This document shows, piece by piece, positions 10,023 to 19,781 of a DNA stretch of 64,000 nt. The notes below the pieces were generated by a model. It made no database searches, was not told the DNA's origin, and was given only the letters and a program-made list of their open reading frames with translations. The position numbers were made by a program, and so were the translations under genes. The DNA comes from Antarcticirhabdus aurantiaca (GTDB lineage: Bacteria; Pseudomonadota; Alphaproteobacteria; Rhizobiales; Rhizobiaceae), in the NCBI RefSeq assembly GCF_009765365.1, contig NZ_VTOM01000002.1, positions 287,640-351,639 of the forward strand. Reading direction: 5' to 3'. Position 1 is the first letter of the stretch. Each line of letters begins with the position of its first letter.

Positions 10023-11255
10023 TCAGCTGCGCTCGGCGTAGAGGACGCGGTGGTCGAGCAGGAACTTGGCGAAGAAGGGCAGGCTCGCCGCGCCGATCTC
10101 GCGCGCCTGCGCCCCGATCGTGCCGGGGCGCACGGCGACCGGCGACAGGCCCTGCGCGTCGATCCGCGACAGGCCCGCGCGCACCGCCTCGACGAGGCGC
10201 TCGCGCACGAAGGGCGGAAAGGCCCCGTCGATCACCGCAGCCTCGAAGTCGTAGACCGCGCAGGCCGAGGCGACGGCGTGGGCAATGCCGCGCGCCGCCT
10301 CCTCGATCCAGGCGTCGAGAAGCGTGCCGAGCCGCGTCCAATCGAAAGCCGGGTCGCGCATACCGCTCCAGGTCAGCCCCGAGGCCGCCGCCGCCGCTTC
10401 CAGGAGATGCAGCGAGGCCACGGCGATGAGCTGCTCGGCGCCGGGGCGGTCCCGGCGCGGCACCGGCATCGAGCCGAGCGCGCCGGCATTGTTGTCGCGC
10501 CCCACCACCAGCGCGTCGTCGATCACGATGCCGCCGCCGATGAACGAGCCGACGAAGAAGTAGACGAAGTCCGTTCCTTCCTCCCCCCCGAAGGCGTGCT
10601 CGGCGCCGCAGGCGGCGGTCGCGTCGTTGGCGACGTGGACGGACAGGCCCGTTCGTGCCGACAGGGCGGCCGACACGTCGAAGCCGCGCCAGCCGTCCAT
10701 CGCTCCGGGCGGCGCCCCGCATTCGGCGGCCCAGTCCCAGAGCTGGAACGGCATGCCGACGCCGATGCCGGCGACGCGCTCGCGCGCTTCCGGGGGCAGG
10801 GTGTCGCTGAGGGCGTCGAGCGCCTCGGCCAGGAAGTCGCAGACGCCCTCCGGCGTCGGATAGGGCACCGGGCGGCTGCGCCGGCCGCGCACCGTGCCGA
10901 CGAAGTCCATGAGCACGATGTCGAGCGAGCGCCGGCCGATCTTCAGCCCGAAGGCATAGGCGCCGTCGGGATTGAGCCGCATCGGCACGGAGGGCTGGCC
11001 GACGCGGCCGCGCCGCGGCTCGGCGCGCAGCACCAGCTTCTCGGCCTCGAGCGCCCGCATGATCACGGAAGCGGTCTGCGGCGACAGGCCGGTGCGGCGC
11101 GCGATGTCGGCCTTGGCGAGCGCCCCGTTGCGGCGGATCAGCGACAGGACGGCGCGCTCGTTGTGGGCGCGAAGGCCCGCCTGGTTGGAGCCGCGCACCT
11201 TGTCGGCGGCGCCGGACGCCTCTTCGTCCCGCCGCAGCGCCAAGCTCTCGCTCAT
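10023..11255 (-). CDS. ROK-family transcriptional regulator of the fructose importer
   Basis: 410 residues from ATG at 11255. An N-terminal winged helix-turn-helix (AVLSLIRRNGALAKADIARRTGLSPQTASVIMRALE, about residues 35-70) precedes a ROK sugar-kinase-like fold with VAGIGVGMPFQLWD, HVANDATAACGAEHAFG (ATP/sugar loop) and FFVGSFIGGGIVID. The usual ROK zinc-binding CxCGxxGC motif is not seen, suggesting a regulator without kinase activity. It is transcribed divergently from frcBCA with 281 bases between the starts, and a palindrome in that space is its likely operator. It probably represses the operon and responds to the imported sugar; this is inferred from context. Confidence 0.88.
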   Translation of the reverse strand: MSESLALRRDEEASGAADKVRGSNQAGLRAHNERAVLSLIRRNGALAKADIARRTGLSPQTASVIMRALEAEKLVLRAEPRRGRVGQPSVPMRLNPDGAYAFGLKIGRRSLDIVLMDFVGTVRGRRSRPVPYPTPEGVCDFLAEALDALSDTLPPEARERVAGIGVGMPFQLWDWAAECGAPPGAMDGWRGFDVSAALSARTGLSVHVANDATAACGAEHAFGGEEGTDFVYFFVGSFIGGGIVIDDALVVGRDNNAGALGSMPVPRRDRPGAEQLIAVASLHLLEAAAAASGLTWSGMRDPAFDWTRLGTLLDAWIEEAARGIAHAVASACAVYDFEAAVIDGAFPPFVRERLVEAVRAGLSRIDAQGLSPVAVRPGTIGAQAREIGAASLPFFAKFLLDHRVLYAERS

Positions 11256-11373
11256 GTCCCGTCGCACCTCCCCGTCTTCGCGCGCTTCCGACCCGTCGTC
11301 CGAGCGGAACCGGCGCGGCTCTCCCCAGCCGCGTCGCGCCACTCTAGAGCAGTCACTCGCTGTCGCCAATAAT

Positions 11374-11390
11374 TAAATCCTGTTGATTTA
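11374..11390. promoter_or_regulatory. candidate ROK operator
   Basis: Perfect inverted repeat TAAATC-ctgtt-GATTTA in a markedly AT-rich island (about 11370-11398) inside GC-rich DNA, between divergent ROK regulator and frcB. Four bases downstream, 11394-11399 reads TTGACA, a perfect -35 hexamer for rightward transcription, although no convincing -10 follows. The position fits an operator next to a promoter. Confidence 0.6.
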
Positions 11391-11536
11391 TATTTGACAG
11401 CGGGTGCAACCTCGTGTTTTGCTTTTTTCGTGGAGACCGGCGGGAGGCCGGCCATTCGCGGCCGGGAGGCTACCCGCGGCGTCGGCCGCCGGCGTCCCGA
11501 TCGATGCCGCGACGCTTATCGTTCGGGAGGACCTTC

Positions 11537-12574
11537 ATGACCCATTTCACGCGCGCCCTTCTCGCCTCGGCGACGCTCCTCGTCGCCGGCTCGTTCGGCG
11601 CCGTCGCTCCGGCCGCCGCCCAGGACGCGCCGCTCGTCTGCCTCATCACCAAGACCGACACGAACCCCTTCTTCGTGAAGATGAAGGAAGGCGCGCTCGC
11701 CAAGGCCCAGGAGCTCGGCGTCAACCTCCAGACCTATGCCGGCAAGATCGACGGCGACACCGAGAGCCAGGTCGCGGCCATCGAGAGCTGCATCGCCGGC
11801 GGCGCCAAGGGCATCCTGATCACCGCCTCGGACACGAAGGCGATCGTTCCTTCCGTCAAGCAGGCGCGCGACGCGGGCATCCTCGTCATCGCCCTCGACA
11901 CCTCGCTGGAGCCGATCGACGCGGCCGACGCGACCTTCGCTACCAACAACTTCACCGCCGGCGAGCTGATCGGCCAGTGGGCCAAGGCCCAGCTCGGCGA
12001 CGAGGCCCAGAACGCCAAGATCGCCTTCCTCGACCTCATCCCGTCGCAGCCTTCCGTCGACGTTCTGCGCGACCAGGGCTTCATGACCGGCTTCGGCATC
12101 GACGTGAAGGACAAGAACGTCATCGGCGACGAGGAGGACCCGCGCATCGTCGGCCACGACATCACCAACGGCAACGAGGAAGGCGGGCGCACCGCCATGG
12201 AGAACCTTCTCCAGCGCGACCCCTCGATCAACGTCGTCTATACGATCAACGAGCCGGCCGCCGCCGGCGCCTACGAGGCGCTGAAGGCGGTGGGCGCGGA
12301 GGGCAACGTCCTCGTCGTGTCGATCGACGGCGGCTGCCCCGGCATCGAGAACGTCAAGGCCGGCATCATCGGCGCGACCTCCATGCAGTACCCGCTGAAG
12401 ATGGCCGCGCTCGGCGTCGAGGCCGTCAAGACGTTCGCCGACACCGGCGAGAAGCCGCAGGCCACCGCCGGCCTCGACTTCACCGACACGGGCGTCGACC
12501 TCGTTACCGACAAGCCGGCCGAGGGCATCAAGTCGATGACCTCGGAAGAAGCGGCCAAGGCCTGCTGGGGCTGA
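11537..12574 (+). CDS. frcB: fructose ABC transporter periplasmic binding protein
   Basis: 345 residues; signal peptide [20 protein letters not shown], cleavage near residue 29 after AAAQ. The mature start [20 protein letters not shown], the stretch [20 protein letters not shown], and [31 protein letters not shown] sequence closely match my recollection of Sinorhizobium FrcB. This is a periplasmic-binding-protein class I (ribose/fructose cluster) protein capturing fructose and perhaps related sugars. GGAGG sits six bases before the ATG. An earlier in-frame start at 11414 exists but would bury the signal peptide. It is first gene of frcBCA, followed by a hairpin. Confidence 0.92.
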   Translation: MTHFTRALLASATLLVAGSFGAVAPAAAQDAPLVCLITKTDTNPFFVKMKEGALAKAQELGVNLQTYAGKIDGDTESQVAAIESCIAGGAKGILITASDTKAIVPSVKQARDAGILVIALDTSLEPIDAADATFATNNFTAGELIGQWAKAQLGDEAQNAKIAFLDLIPSQPSVDVLRDQGFMTGFGIDVKDKNVIGDEEDPRIVGHDITNGNEEGGRTAMENLLQRDPSINVVYTINEPAAAGAYEALKAVGAEGNVLVVSIDGGCPGIENVKAGIIGATSMQYPLKMAALGVEAVKTFADTGEKPQATAGLDFTDTGVDLVTDKPAEGIKSMTSEEAAKACWG

Positions 12575-12591
12575 TCCCCGGCGAGCGAACC

Positions 12592-12622
12592 ATTCTCCGG
12601 CGGCCAACGGCCGCCGGAGAAT
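12592..12622 (+). promoter_or_regulatory. strong intercistronic hairpin between frcB and frcC
   Basis: Perfect 14-base stem (ATTCTCCGGCGGCC and its complement) with a 3-base loop, 17 bases after the frcB stop, with no T-run. Such hairpins after the binding-protein gene stabilise the upstream mRNA or attenuate read-through, giving more binding protein than permease. The remaining 224 bases before frcC show no gene. Confidence 0.8.
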
Positions 12623-12846
12623 CGGGCCAGACGAAGCACGGCCCGCGCGACCCGCTGATCTACCCCTTCGAGCGGGACATCGCGCCGATCGCCTCCCTCG
12701 CGGGGAGGCCGGACCACTGCCGCCGGTCGAGCCGGCGCATCCGGCCGCGTGCATGAGCACCGCCGCCTTGTCCGCCGAACGACACGGGCGCAGACTTCGC
12801 CCGAGCGGACGCGACCGACCAGAACGACATCCGCCGGGAGGAACCC

Positions 12847-13944
12847 ATGAGCGAGACCACAGGCAGTCCCGCAGCCGCGCCGCCGCGGCCGCGCGGTCCA
12901 TCCGACTTCGAGGCCGCCGCGGCGCGGGAAACCCGCGTCGCCGAGTTCGAGAGCCGCACCAGCGGCCTCGCCCGGCTCCAGCACTTCCTGCACGCCAATC
13001 CGACCATGGTGCCGGTGCTGGTTCTCGCCGTGTCCGTCGCGATCTTCGGCGTGCTCCTGGGGCAGCGCTTCTTCAGCCTCCAGACGCTGAACTTCATCCT
13101 CCAGCAGGTGACGATCGTCGGCATCATCGGCGTCGCCCAGACCCTCGTGATCCTCACCGCCGGCATCGACCTGTCGGTCGGCGCGATCGCGGTCCTGTCC
13201 TCCGTCGTCATGGGCCAGTTCGCGGTGCGGCTCGGCCTGCCCGTACCGCTCGCCATCGCCTGTGGCCTCGCGCTCGGCACCTTCTGCGGCTTCGTCAACG
13301 GCTACCTCGTGTCGCGCCTGAAGCTGCCGCCCTTCATCGTGACGCTCGGCACCTGGTCGATCTTCCTCGCGGCCAACTTCATCTATTCGGCCAACGAGAC
13401 GATCCGCGCCACCGAGCTCGCCGAGAGCGCGCCGCTGCTCCAGTTCTTCGGACAGACCTTCCGCATCTTCGGCGCCACCTTCTCCTACGGCGCCGTGTTC
13501 ATGGTGCTCCTGGTGCTCCTGGTCTTCTACATCCTCAACAACACGGCCTGGGGCCGGCACGTCTACGCCATCGGCGACGACCAGGACGCCGCGCGCCTGT
13601 CGGGCATCAGCGTCTCGCGCACCCTCATCTCCGTCTACGCCGCCTCGGGGCTGATCTGCGCGCTGGCGGGCTGGGCGCTCATCGGGCGCATCGGCTCGGT
13701 CTCGCCGACCTCCGGCCAGGAGGCCAACATCCAGTCGATCACCGCGGTGGTCATCGGCGGCACTTCGCTCTTCGGCGGGCGCGGCTCGGTCTTCGGCACG
13801 CTCATCGGCGCGCTCATCGTCGGCGTCTTCGCCATGGGCCTGCGCATCTGGGGCACCGACCCGCAATGGACGCAGCTCACCGTCGGCGCGCTGATCATCC
13901 TCTCGGTGGCGGCGGACCAGTGGATCAGAAAGGTCTCGGCATGA
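12847..13944 (+). CDS. frcC: fructose ABC transporter permease
   Basis: 365 residues. A hydrophilic N-terminus of about 55 residues is followed by eight to ten hydrophobic helices. The BPD_transp_2 (ribose/xylose permease) signature is clear: TLVILTAGIDLSVGAIAVLS, FCGFVNGYLVSRLKLPPFIVTLGT, AIGDDQDAARLSGI and the C-terminal SITAVVIGGTSLFGGRGSVFGTLIGALIVGV. It forms the membrane channel for FrcB/FrcA. A GGGAGGA ribosome site sits just upstream of the ATG. Its stop overlaps the frcA start (ATGA), so the two are coupled. Confidence 0.93.
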   Translation: MSETTGSPAAAPPRPRGPSDFEAAAARETRVAEFESRTSGLARLQHFLHANPTMVPVLVLAVSVAIFGVLLGQRFFSLQTLNFILQQVTIVGIIGVAQTLVILTAGIDLSVGAIAVLSSVVMGQFAVRLGLPVPLAIACGLALGTFCGFVNGYLVSRLKLPPFIVTLGTWSIFLAANFIYSANETIRATELAESAPLLQFFGQTFRIFGATFSYGAVFMVLLVLLVFYILNNTAWGRHVYAIGDDQDAARLSGISVSRTLISVYAASGLICALAGWALIGRIGSVSPTSGQEANIQSITAVVIGGTSLFGGRGSVFGTLIGALIVGVFAMGLRIWGTDPQWTQLTVGALIILSVAADQWIRKVSA

Positions 13945-14726
13945 CCCAGGAACCCGTCCTCTTCGCCCGCGGCCTCAACAAGCGCTACGGCAAGGTCGTC
14001 GCGATCGACAATTCCGACTTCGACCTCTACCCCGGCGAGATCCTCGCCGTGATCGGCGACAACGGCGCCGGCAAGTCGACCCTGATCAAGGCGGTCTCCG
14101 GCGCGGTGGTGCCGGATTCGGGCGAGATCCGGCTCGACGGCAAGCCCGTGCAGTTCCCCAACCCGCAATCGGCGCGCGACGCCGGCATCGAGACGGTCTA
14201 CCAGCAGCTCGCGCTGTCGCCCGCCCTCTCGATCGCCGACAACATGTTTCTCGGCCGCGAGATCCGCCGCGAGGGCTTCGCCGGCCAGTACCTGCGCATG
14301 CTCGACAAGCCGAAGATGCGCTCGGTCGCCCGGGAGAAGCTGAACGAGCTCGGCCTCATGACCATCCAGAACATCGACCAGCCGGTCGAGACGCTGTCGG
14401 GCGGCCAGCGCCAGGGCGTGGCGGTGGCGCGCGCCGCCGCCTTCGGCTCGAAGGTGCTGATCCTGGACGAGCCGACCGCCGCGCTCGGCGTGAAGGAGTC
14501 GCGAAAGGTTCTCGACCTGATCCTGGAGGTGCGCTCGCGCGGTCTCCCGATCGTGCTCATCTCCCACAACATGCCGCACGTCTTCGAGATCGCCGACCGC
14601 ATCCACGTCCACCGCCTCGGCCGCCGCCTCTGCGTCATCGACCCCAAGGCCGCGACCATGTCCGACGCCGTCGCGCTGATGACGGGCGCCAAGGCGCCGG
14701 AAGCCTCGATGCTCGCGGCGGCCTGA
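13941..14726 (+). CDS. frcA: fructose ABC transporter ATPase, single ABC domain
   Basis: 261 residues starting MTQEPVLFARGLNKRYGKVV. Walker A is GDNGAGKST, the Q-loop region is IETVYQQLALSP, the signature is LSGGQRQGVAVARA, Walker B is VLILDEPTAALG and the switch histidine is in ISHNMPHVFEI. Unlike RbsA or XylG it has only one ABC domain, as in FrcA. It powers fructose import through FrcC. The start overlaps the frcC stop by 4 bases and a GC-rich hairpin follows the stop. The kinase gene frcK found after frcA in Sinorhizobium is absent here. Confidence 0.93.
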   Translation: MTQEPVLFARGLNKRYGKVVAIDNSDFDLYPGEILAVIGDNGAGKSTLIKAVSGAVVPDSGEIRLDGKPVQFPNPQSARDAGIETVYQQLALSPALSIADNMFLGREIRREGFAGQYLRMLDKPKMRSVAREKLNELGLMTIQNIDQPVETLSGGQRQGVAVARAAAFGSKVLILDEPTAALGVKESRKVLDLILEVRSRGLPIVLISHNMPHVFEIADRIHVHRLGRRLCVIDPKAATMSDAVALMTGAKAPEASMLAAA

Positions 14727-14752
14727 GAGGCGCGGCAGCGCGACGACGTCCG

Positions 14753-14780
14753 ACGGCCCCGGCGGCGACGCCGGGGCCGT
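14753..14780 (+). terminator. hairpin after frcA
   Basis: Perfect 11-base stem ACGGCCCCGGC/GCCGGGGCCGT with a 6-base loop, 26 bases after the frcA stop. There is only a weak T-rich tail, so it may need Rho or act as mRNA 3'-end stabiliser. Confidence 0.65.
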
Positions 14781-14854
14781 TCGCGTTCGGGCTCTTGCTT
14801 GATCGCCCGACCGGCTGCGCTGTATCGTTTCCTTGGCTCCATCATCGAAGGATC

Positions 14855-15136
14855 ATGCCGACCATGGCGGCATCGGTGACGATCGACGACGCCCTGGAAG
14901 CCAGGGTTCGGCAGTTGGCGAAACGGCATCGCCGCTCGGAAGAAGGCCTGATGCGCGAGGCGATCGAGGATTTCGTTCGCCGCGGCGAAGCGCGCGACGA
15001 TTTCTTGCGCGAAGCGCGAGAGGCGGAAGCGGAGTTCCGGGCGACCGGTCACCACCTCACCGGCGAGGACGTCGACCGCTGGCTCTCCGGCTGGGGTACC
15101 GAGGAGGAAACGGATCCGCCGGCTTGCCACGGCTGA
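14855..15136 (+). CDS. ribbon-helix-helix antitoxin (ParD/CopG type)
   Basis: 93 residues from the ATG at 14855 (a second ATG at 14864 is equally possible). The N-terminal MAASVTIDDALEARVRQLAKRHRRSEEGLMREAIEDFVRRG is a standard ribbon-helix-helix DNA-binding fold that would autorepress the operon. The acidic C-terminal tail (AREAEAEFRATGHHLTGEDVDRWLSGWG) is the likely toxin-wrapping segment. The gene overlaps the downstream toxin by 13 bases, typical of a coupled type II pair. Confidence 0.85.
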   Translation: MPTMAASVTIDDALEARVRQLAKRHRRSEEGLMREAIEDFVRRGEARDDFLREAREAEAEFRATGHHLTGEDVDRWLSGWGTEEETDPPACHG

Positions 15137-15420
15137 TCGTCACGTCGCGCGCGGCGGCCGGCCTCGACCGCTGCCGACGCTTCCTGAACGCGCGGGACGC
15201 CCAGGCGAGCCGGCGGGCTTCCGACGTGATCCGACGTCAGTTCCGACTCCTGTCCGACGCGCCCGAGATCGGCCGCCCGGTGCCGGACGATCTCCCCGGC
15301 CTTCGCGAACTTCCGATCCACTTCGGCGCATCGGGCTACGTCGCCCTCTACACCTACGATCGGCTACTCGACGCCGTGATTATCCTCGCCTTCCGCCACA
15401 TGAAGGAAGCCGGATACTGA
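15124..15420 (+). CDS. RelE/ParE-family toxin
   Basis: 98 residues from a TTG at 15124 that overlaps the antitoxin end: LPRLIVTSRAAAGLDRCRRF. The ParE/RelE fold pattern is visible: N-terminal strand, two helices with RRASDVIRRQFRLLSDAPEIGRPVPDDLPGLRELPI, then YVALYTYDRLLDAVIILAFRHMKEAGY, where the terminal HxKExGY is typical of plasmid-stabilisation ParE toxins. ParE members poison gyrase and RelE members cleave mRNA; which applies here is not shown. No ATG exists in a sensible position, and the overlap supports the TTG. Confidence 0.85.
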   Translation: MPRLIVTSRAAAGLDRCRRFLNARDAQASRRASDVIRRQFRLLSDAPEIGRPVPDDLPGLRELPIHFGASGYVALYTYDRLLDAVIILAFRHMKEAGY

Positions 15421-15424
15421 GCGC

Positions 15425-16451
<1,027 letters not shown>

Positions 16452-16459
<8 letters not shown>

Positions 16460-17510
16460 GGAGAACGGCCTCCGGGGTCGGAGCGGCGGCGGCGCTGCCG
16501 GCGCGCGCCGCCGCGAAGGGGTGCCAGCACGCGACGCGGCGGCCGGCATCGATGGCATGCCCCTCCCGCGCGACGGGCTCAAGCGGCGGGCGCTCGGCGA
16601 CGCAGCGCTCGTCGGCGAAGCGGCAGCGCGGGTGGAAGGGACAGCCCGAAGGCGGATGGATGAGGTTGGGCGGCCGGCCGGGGATGGCCTCGACGCTTCC
16701 CCCGTCGCGGTCGATGCGCGGGATCGAGGCGAGGAGGGCGGCGGCGTAGGGGTGCGCCGGCGCGTCGAAGAGCGCGTCGACGCCGGCCTCCTCGACGATC
16801 CGCCCCGCATACATCACCGCCACGCGGTCCGCGACGCCGGCCACCACGCCGAGATCGTGGGTTATCAGGACGAGCGCGGTCCGCATCTCCTGCCCGAGCT
16901 CGCGAAACAGCTCCAGGATCTGCGCCTGGATGGTGACGTCGAGCGCCGTGGTCGGCTCGTCGGCGACGATGAGCTTGGGCCGGCACAAAAGCGCCATCGC
17001 GATCACGACGCGCTGGCGCATGCCGCCCGAGAGCTCGTGCGGATACTGGTTCATCCGCCGCTCGGCCTCGGGAATGCCGACGCGCTTCAGCATGGCTAGG
17101 CTCTTCGCCTCCGCCTCGCGCCGCGACAGGCCCTGGTGCACTTCAAGCGTTTCGGAGAGCTGGCGCTTGATCTTCAGCGCCGGGTTCAGCGCCGTCATCG
17201 GGTCCTGGAACACCATGGCCATGTCCCGCCCGCGCACCGCGTCGAGGGCCTTGGGCGAAAGCGCCAGGAGGTCGGCCCCGGCGAGCCGCGCCTGGCCTTC
17301 GGTGCGCCCGTTGCGGGCGAGCAGCCCGAACATGCCGTTGAAGCACTGCGACTTGCCCGAGCCCGACTCCCCGACGATCGCCAGCGTTTCGCCCTCGGCA
17401 AGGGTGAGGTCGAGCCCGCTCACCGCCTGCACCTCGCCGTCCGGCGTGGCGAAGCGGATGGAGTAGCCCGTGAGTTCGAGGAGGGGGGCGGAGGAGGAAG
17501 CGGACGTCAT
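16452..17510 (-). CDS. oppD: oligopeptide ABC transporter ATPase OppD-type
   Basis: 352 residues from ATG at 17510 (MTSASSSAPLLELTGYSIRF). Walker A is GESGSGKSQ, with the Gln seen in OppD proteins; the signature is LSGGMRQRVVIAMA, Walker B is LIVADEPTTALD and the switch is LITHDLGVVAG. The C-terminal extension has HPYAAALLASIPRID and the four-cysteine-type segment CPFHPRCRFADERC. It pairs with OppF. The start is 5 bases from the oppC stop and the end overlaps oppF. Confidence 0.93.
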
Positions 17511-17515
17511 GGATG

Positions 17516-18436
17516 TCACCGATCCTTCGGGTCGAAGGCGTCGCGCAGGCCGTCGCCGATGAAGGCAAGCGACAGGAGGAGCGCGACGAGCGTGGCGCCG
17601 GGGAAGAGAAGGAGCCAGGGCATGACCTCGAGAACGTCGGCGCCTTCGGAGATGAGGGTGCCGAGCGAGGTCAGCGGCTCCTGCACGCCGAAGCCGAGAT
17701 AGGACAGGAAGCTCTCCGTCACGATGATCTCGGGGATGGTCAGCGAGGCGAAGATCACCACCGGGCCGACGAGGTTCGGCACGATGTGGCGCAGGATGAT
17801 CGGAAAGGTCGAGACGCCGCTCGCCCGCGCCGCCTCGACGAATTCGCGCTCCTTCAGGGACAGCGTCTGGCCGCGCACGATACGCGCCATGGTCAGCCAT
17901 TCCAGGAGCCCGATCGCGGCGAAGAGGAGGTAGACGTTGCGTCCGAAGATCACCATCAGGAGGATGACGAAGAGGATGTAGGGAAGCGCGTACATCACGT
18001 CGACGAAGCGCATCATCGCCGCATCGACGCGCCCCCCGACGAAGCCCGACACAGCGCCGTAAAGGACGCCGACCACCACCGAGACGGTTGTCGCGATGAG
18101 GGCGACGAGCAGCGAGACCTGCGTGCCGTAGAGCGTTCGCGCCAGGAGGTCGCGCCCGTTCTGGTCGGTGCCGAAATAGTGCCCGCTCTCGACCGAGGGC
18201 GGGGCGGAGAAGGCTGCCCAGTCCGGCGTCTCGTAGTCGTAGGGAAGGAACGGTGGCAGGATCAGCGCCGTGCCCACGATCAGAACGAAGACGACGAGCG
18301 AGACCACCGCCGCCTTGTTGGAGAACAGGCGGCGCATCGCGTCGCGCGTCAGCGAGCGCGGCTTGCCCTGGACGGCATCCGCCTCGTGTTTCGCGAAGGG
18401 CTCCAGCGCCTCGCGCTTGTCGACGTAGAGGGTCAT
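17516..18436 (-). CDS. oppC: oligopeptide ABC transporter permease OppC-type
   Basis: 306 residues from ATG at 18436. A cytoplasmic N-terminal segment precedes a first helix (VVSLVVFVLIVGTALIL), then the HYFGTDQNGRDLLARTLYGTQVSL motif conserved in OppC/DppC, and a BPD_transp_1 core with the EAA loop EFVEAARASGVSTFPIILRHIVPN that contacts the ATPases. Six membrane segments are visible. Its start overlaps the end of oppB by 4 bases, so the permeases are coupled. Confidence 0.94.
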   Translation of the reverse strand: MTLYVDKREALEPFAKHEADAVQGKPRSLTRDAMRRLFSNKAAVVSLVVFVLIVGTALILPPFLPYDYETPDWAAFSAPPSVESGHYFGTDQNGRDLLARTLYGTQVSLLVALIATTVSVVVGVLYGAVSGFVGGRVDAAMMRFVDVMYALPYILFVILLMVIFGRNVYLLFAAIGLLEWLTMARIVRGQTLSLKEREFVEAARASGVSTFPIILRHIVPNLVGPVVIFASLTIPEIIVTESFLSYLGFGVQEPLTSLGTLISEGADVLEVMPWLLLFPGATLVALLLSLAFIGDGLRDAFDPKDR

Positions 18437-19356
18437 CGCGCGCGCACCCTCGGATCGAGAAGGGCGTAGGCGAGGTCGACGAGGAGGTTCAGGAGGACGA
18501 TGAGGAGCATGTAGAAGACGACCGTGCCCAGCACCATGCCGTAGTCGCGGTTGAGCGCGGCCTGGATGAAGTAGCGACCGATGCCGGGAATGCCGAAGAT
18601 CTCCTCCACCACGATGGAGCCGGTGAGGAGGTAGCCGGCGGCGGGGCCGAGATAGGACACGACGGGGGTGAGCGCGGGCTTGAGCGCATGGCGCAGGACC
18701 GTGCGGCGCGCGCCGATGCCCTTGGCCCGCGCGGTCTTGATGAAGTTCGAGTTCAGGACCTCGATCATCGATCCCCGCATCAGGCGCGAGATGCGCGCGG
18801 CGTGCGGGAAGGCGAGCACGAAGACCGGCAGCACCAGGAAGGGCCAGGATCCGTCGCCCCAGCCGCCCACCGGCAGCCAGGCGAGCTGCACGCCGAAGAC
18901 CAGCTGCAGGATCGGCGCGACGAGGAAGTTCGGCACCACGAGGCCGATCATCAGGGCGGCGGCGATGACGTAGTCGAGCCCTTTGTTCTGGTAGAGCGCG
19001 CCGTAGATGCCCGCCGCGACGCCGATCACGACGGCGAGCAGGAAGGCGAGTCCGCCGACGGTCAGCGTATAGGGCAGGCCGATCGCGATCTGCTCGCCGA
19101 CCGTATAGTCCTTCGTCACGAAGGAGGGCCCGAGGTCGCCCTGCAGCAGCCGCCAGAGGTAGTTGAGGTACTGCTGGTAGAGCGGCAGGTCGAGCTCGTA
19201 ATGCGCCCGAAGGTTCGCGAGGATGTCGGGCGGCAGTGCCCGCTCCTGGTCGAAGGGGCCGCCCGGCGCGAGGCGCAGGATGAAGAAGCAGGCGGTGACG
19301 GCGATCAGAACGACGGGGATCGCGGTCAAAAGCCTGCGGAAGGCGAAACCGAGCAA
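18433..19356 (-). CDS. oppB: oligopeptide ABC transporter permease OppB-type
   Basis: 307 residues. It starts at TTG 19356 (LLGFAFRRLLTAIPVV), supported by GGAGG five bases upstream; no ATG is available near the N-terminus. Landmarks are the first helix, RLAPGGPFDQERALPPDI, the EAA loop NFIKTARAKGIGARRTVLRHALKPAL and the C-terminal LNLLVDLAYALLDPRVR typical of OppB/DppB. It forms the channel with OppC. It is separated from oppA by a 425-base repeat-filled gap, so oppA may be expressed at a higher level than the membrane genes. Confidence 0.93.
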   Translation of the reverse strand: MLGFAFRRLLTAIPVVLIAVTACFFILRLAPGGPFDQERALPPDILANLRAHYELDLPLYQQYLNYLWRLLQGDLGPSFVTKDYTVGEQIAIGLPYTLTVGGLAFLLAVVIGVAAGIYGALYQNKGLDYVIAAALMIGLVVPNFLVAPILQLVFGVQLAWLPVGGWGDGSWPFLVLPVFVLAFPHAARISRLMRGSMIEVLNSNFIKTARAKGIGARRTVLRHALKPALTPVVSYLGPAAGYLLTGSIVVEEIFGIPGIGRYFIQAALNRDYGMVLGTVVFYMLLIVLLNLLVDLAYALLDPRVRAR

Positions 19357-19781
19357 GGCGGCCTCCGCGATGTTGGGCCGGGTCCGTGCCCGGCTATGGA
19401 ATGGTTTTAGGAAGGCAAGCGGGAGAAGCGAGGGGGCCGGATACGTCGCGACGGGTTTGAACGCGGCGCCCGCCCCTTTCCCGTTTCGGGGAAGGGTGGC
19501 TGCGATGCGGAGGCTGTGCTGCCGGGTGGAGGGTCTCGTAGGGCGCTTCGGGGTCCGCGGATGACGGGTGCCGGCGGTCCAACCGCGAACTGCCGCAAAC
19601 GCCGGAGCCCTGTGGACACCCTCATCCGCCCCTTCGGGGCACCTTCTCCCGGAACGGGAGAAGGGGGCGCGGTGGACGCGTCGCGGCCTTCAAGCCCTCA
19701 TCCGCCTGCCGGCACCTTCTCCCCGCGGGGGAGAAGGGGGGAAGCGGCGATCCCGCGCCTCCCCCATCCGACGGCGCCGCC
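19357..19781. repeat. intergenic repeat mosaic between oppA and oppB
   Basis: No gene. The stretch holds several hairpin-forming modules. A 31-base module at 19620-19650 (CTCATCCGCCCCTTCGGGGC core) leads into a TTCTCCC...GGGAGAA stem; a related version with CTGCCGGC follows near 19696-19735. Exact inverted copies occur near 50.6-50.9 kb: 19493-19514 matches 50775-50796, 19559-19573 matches 50717-50731 and 19620-19650 matches 50641-50671. A 15-base direct match is at 19669 and 50704. It is a dispersed, non-coding palindromic repeat family, positioned as an attenuator after oppA. Confidence 0.8.

Noticed and set aside
12753..13940. Frame upstream of frcA that would fuse it to a long N-terminal extension
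   Set aside because: The extension overlaps frcC out of frame and is Arg-rich; the ATGA overlap at 13941 gives the true frcA start.
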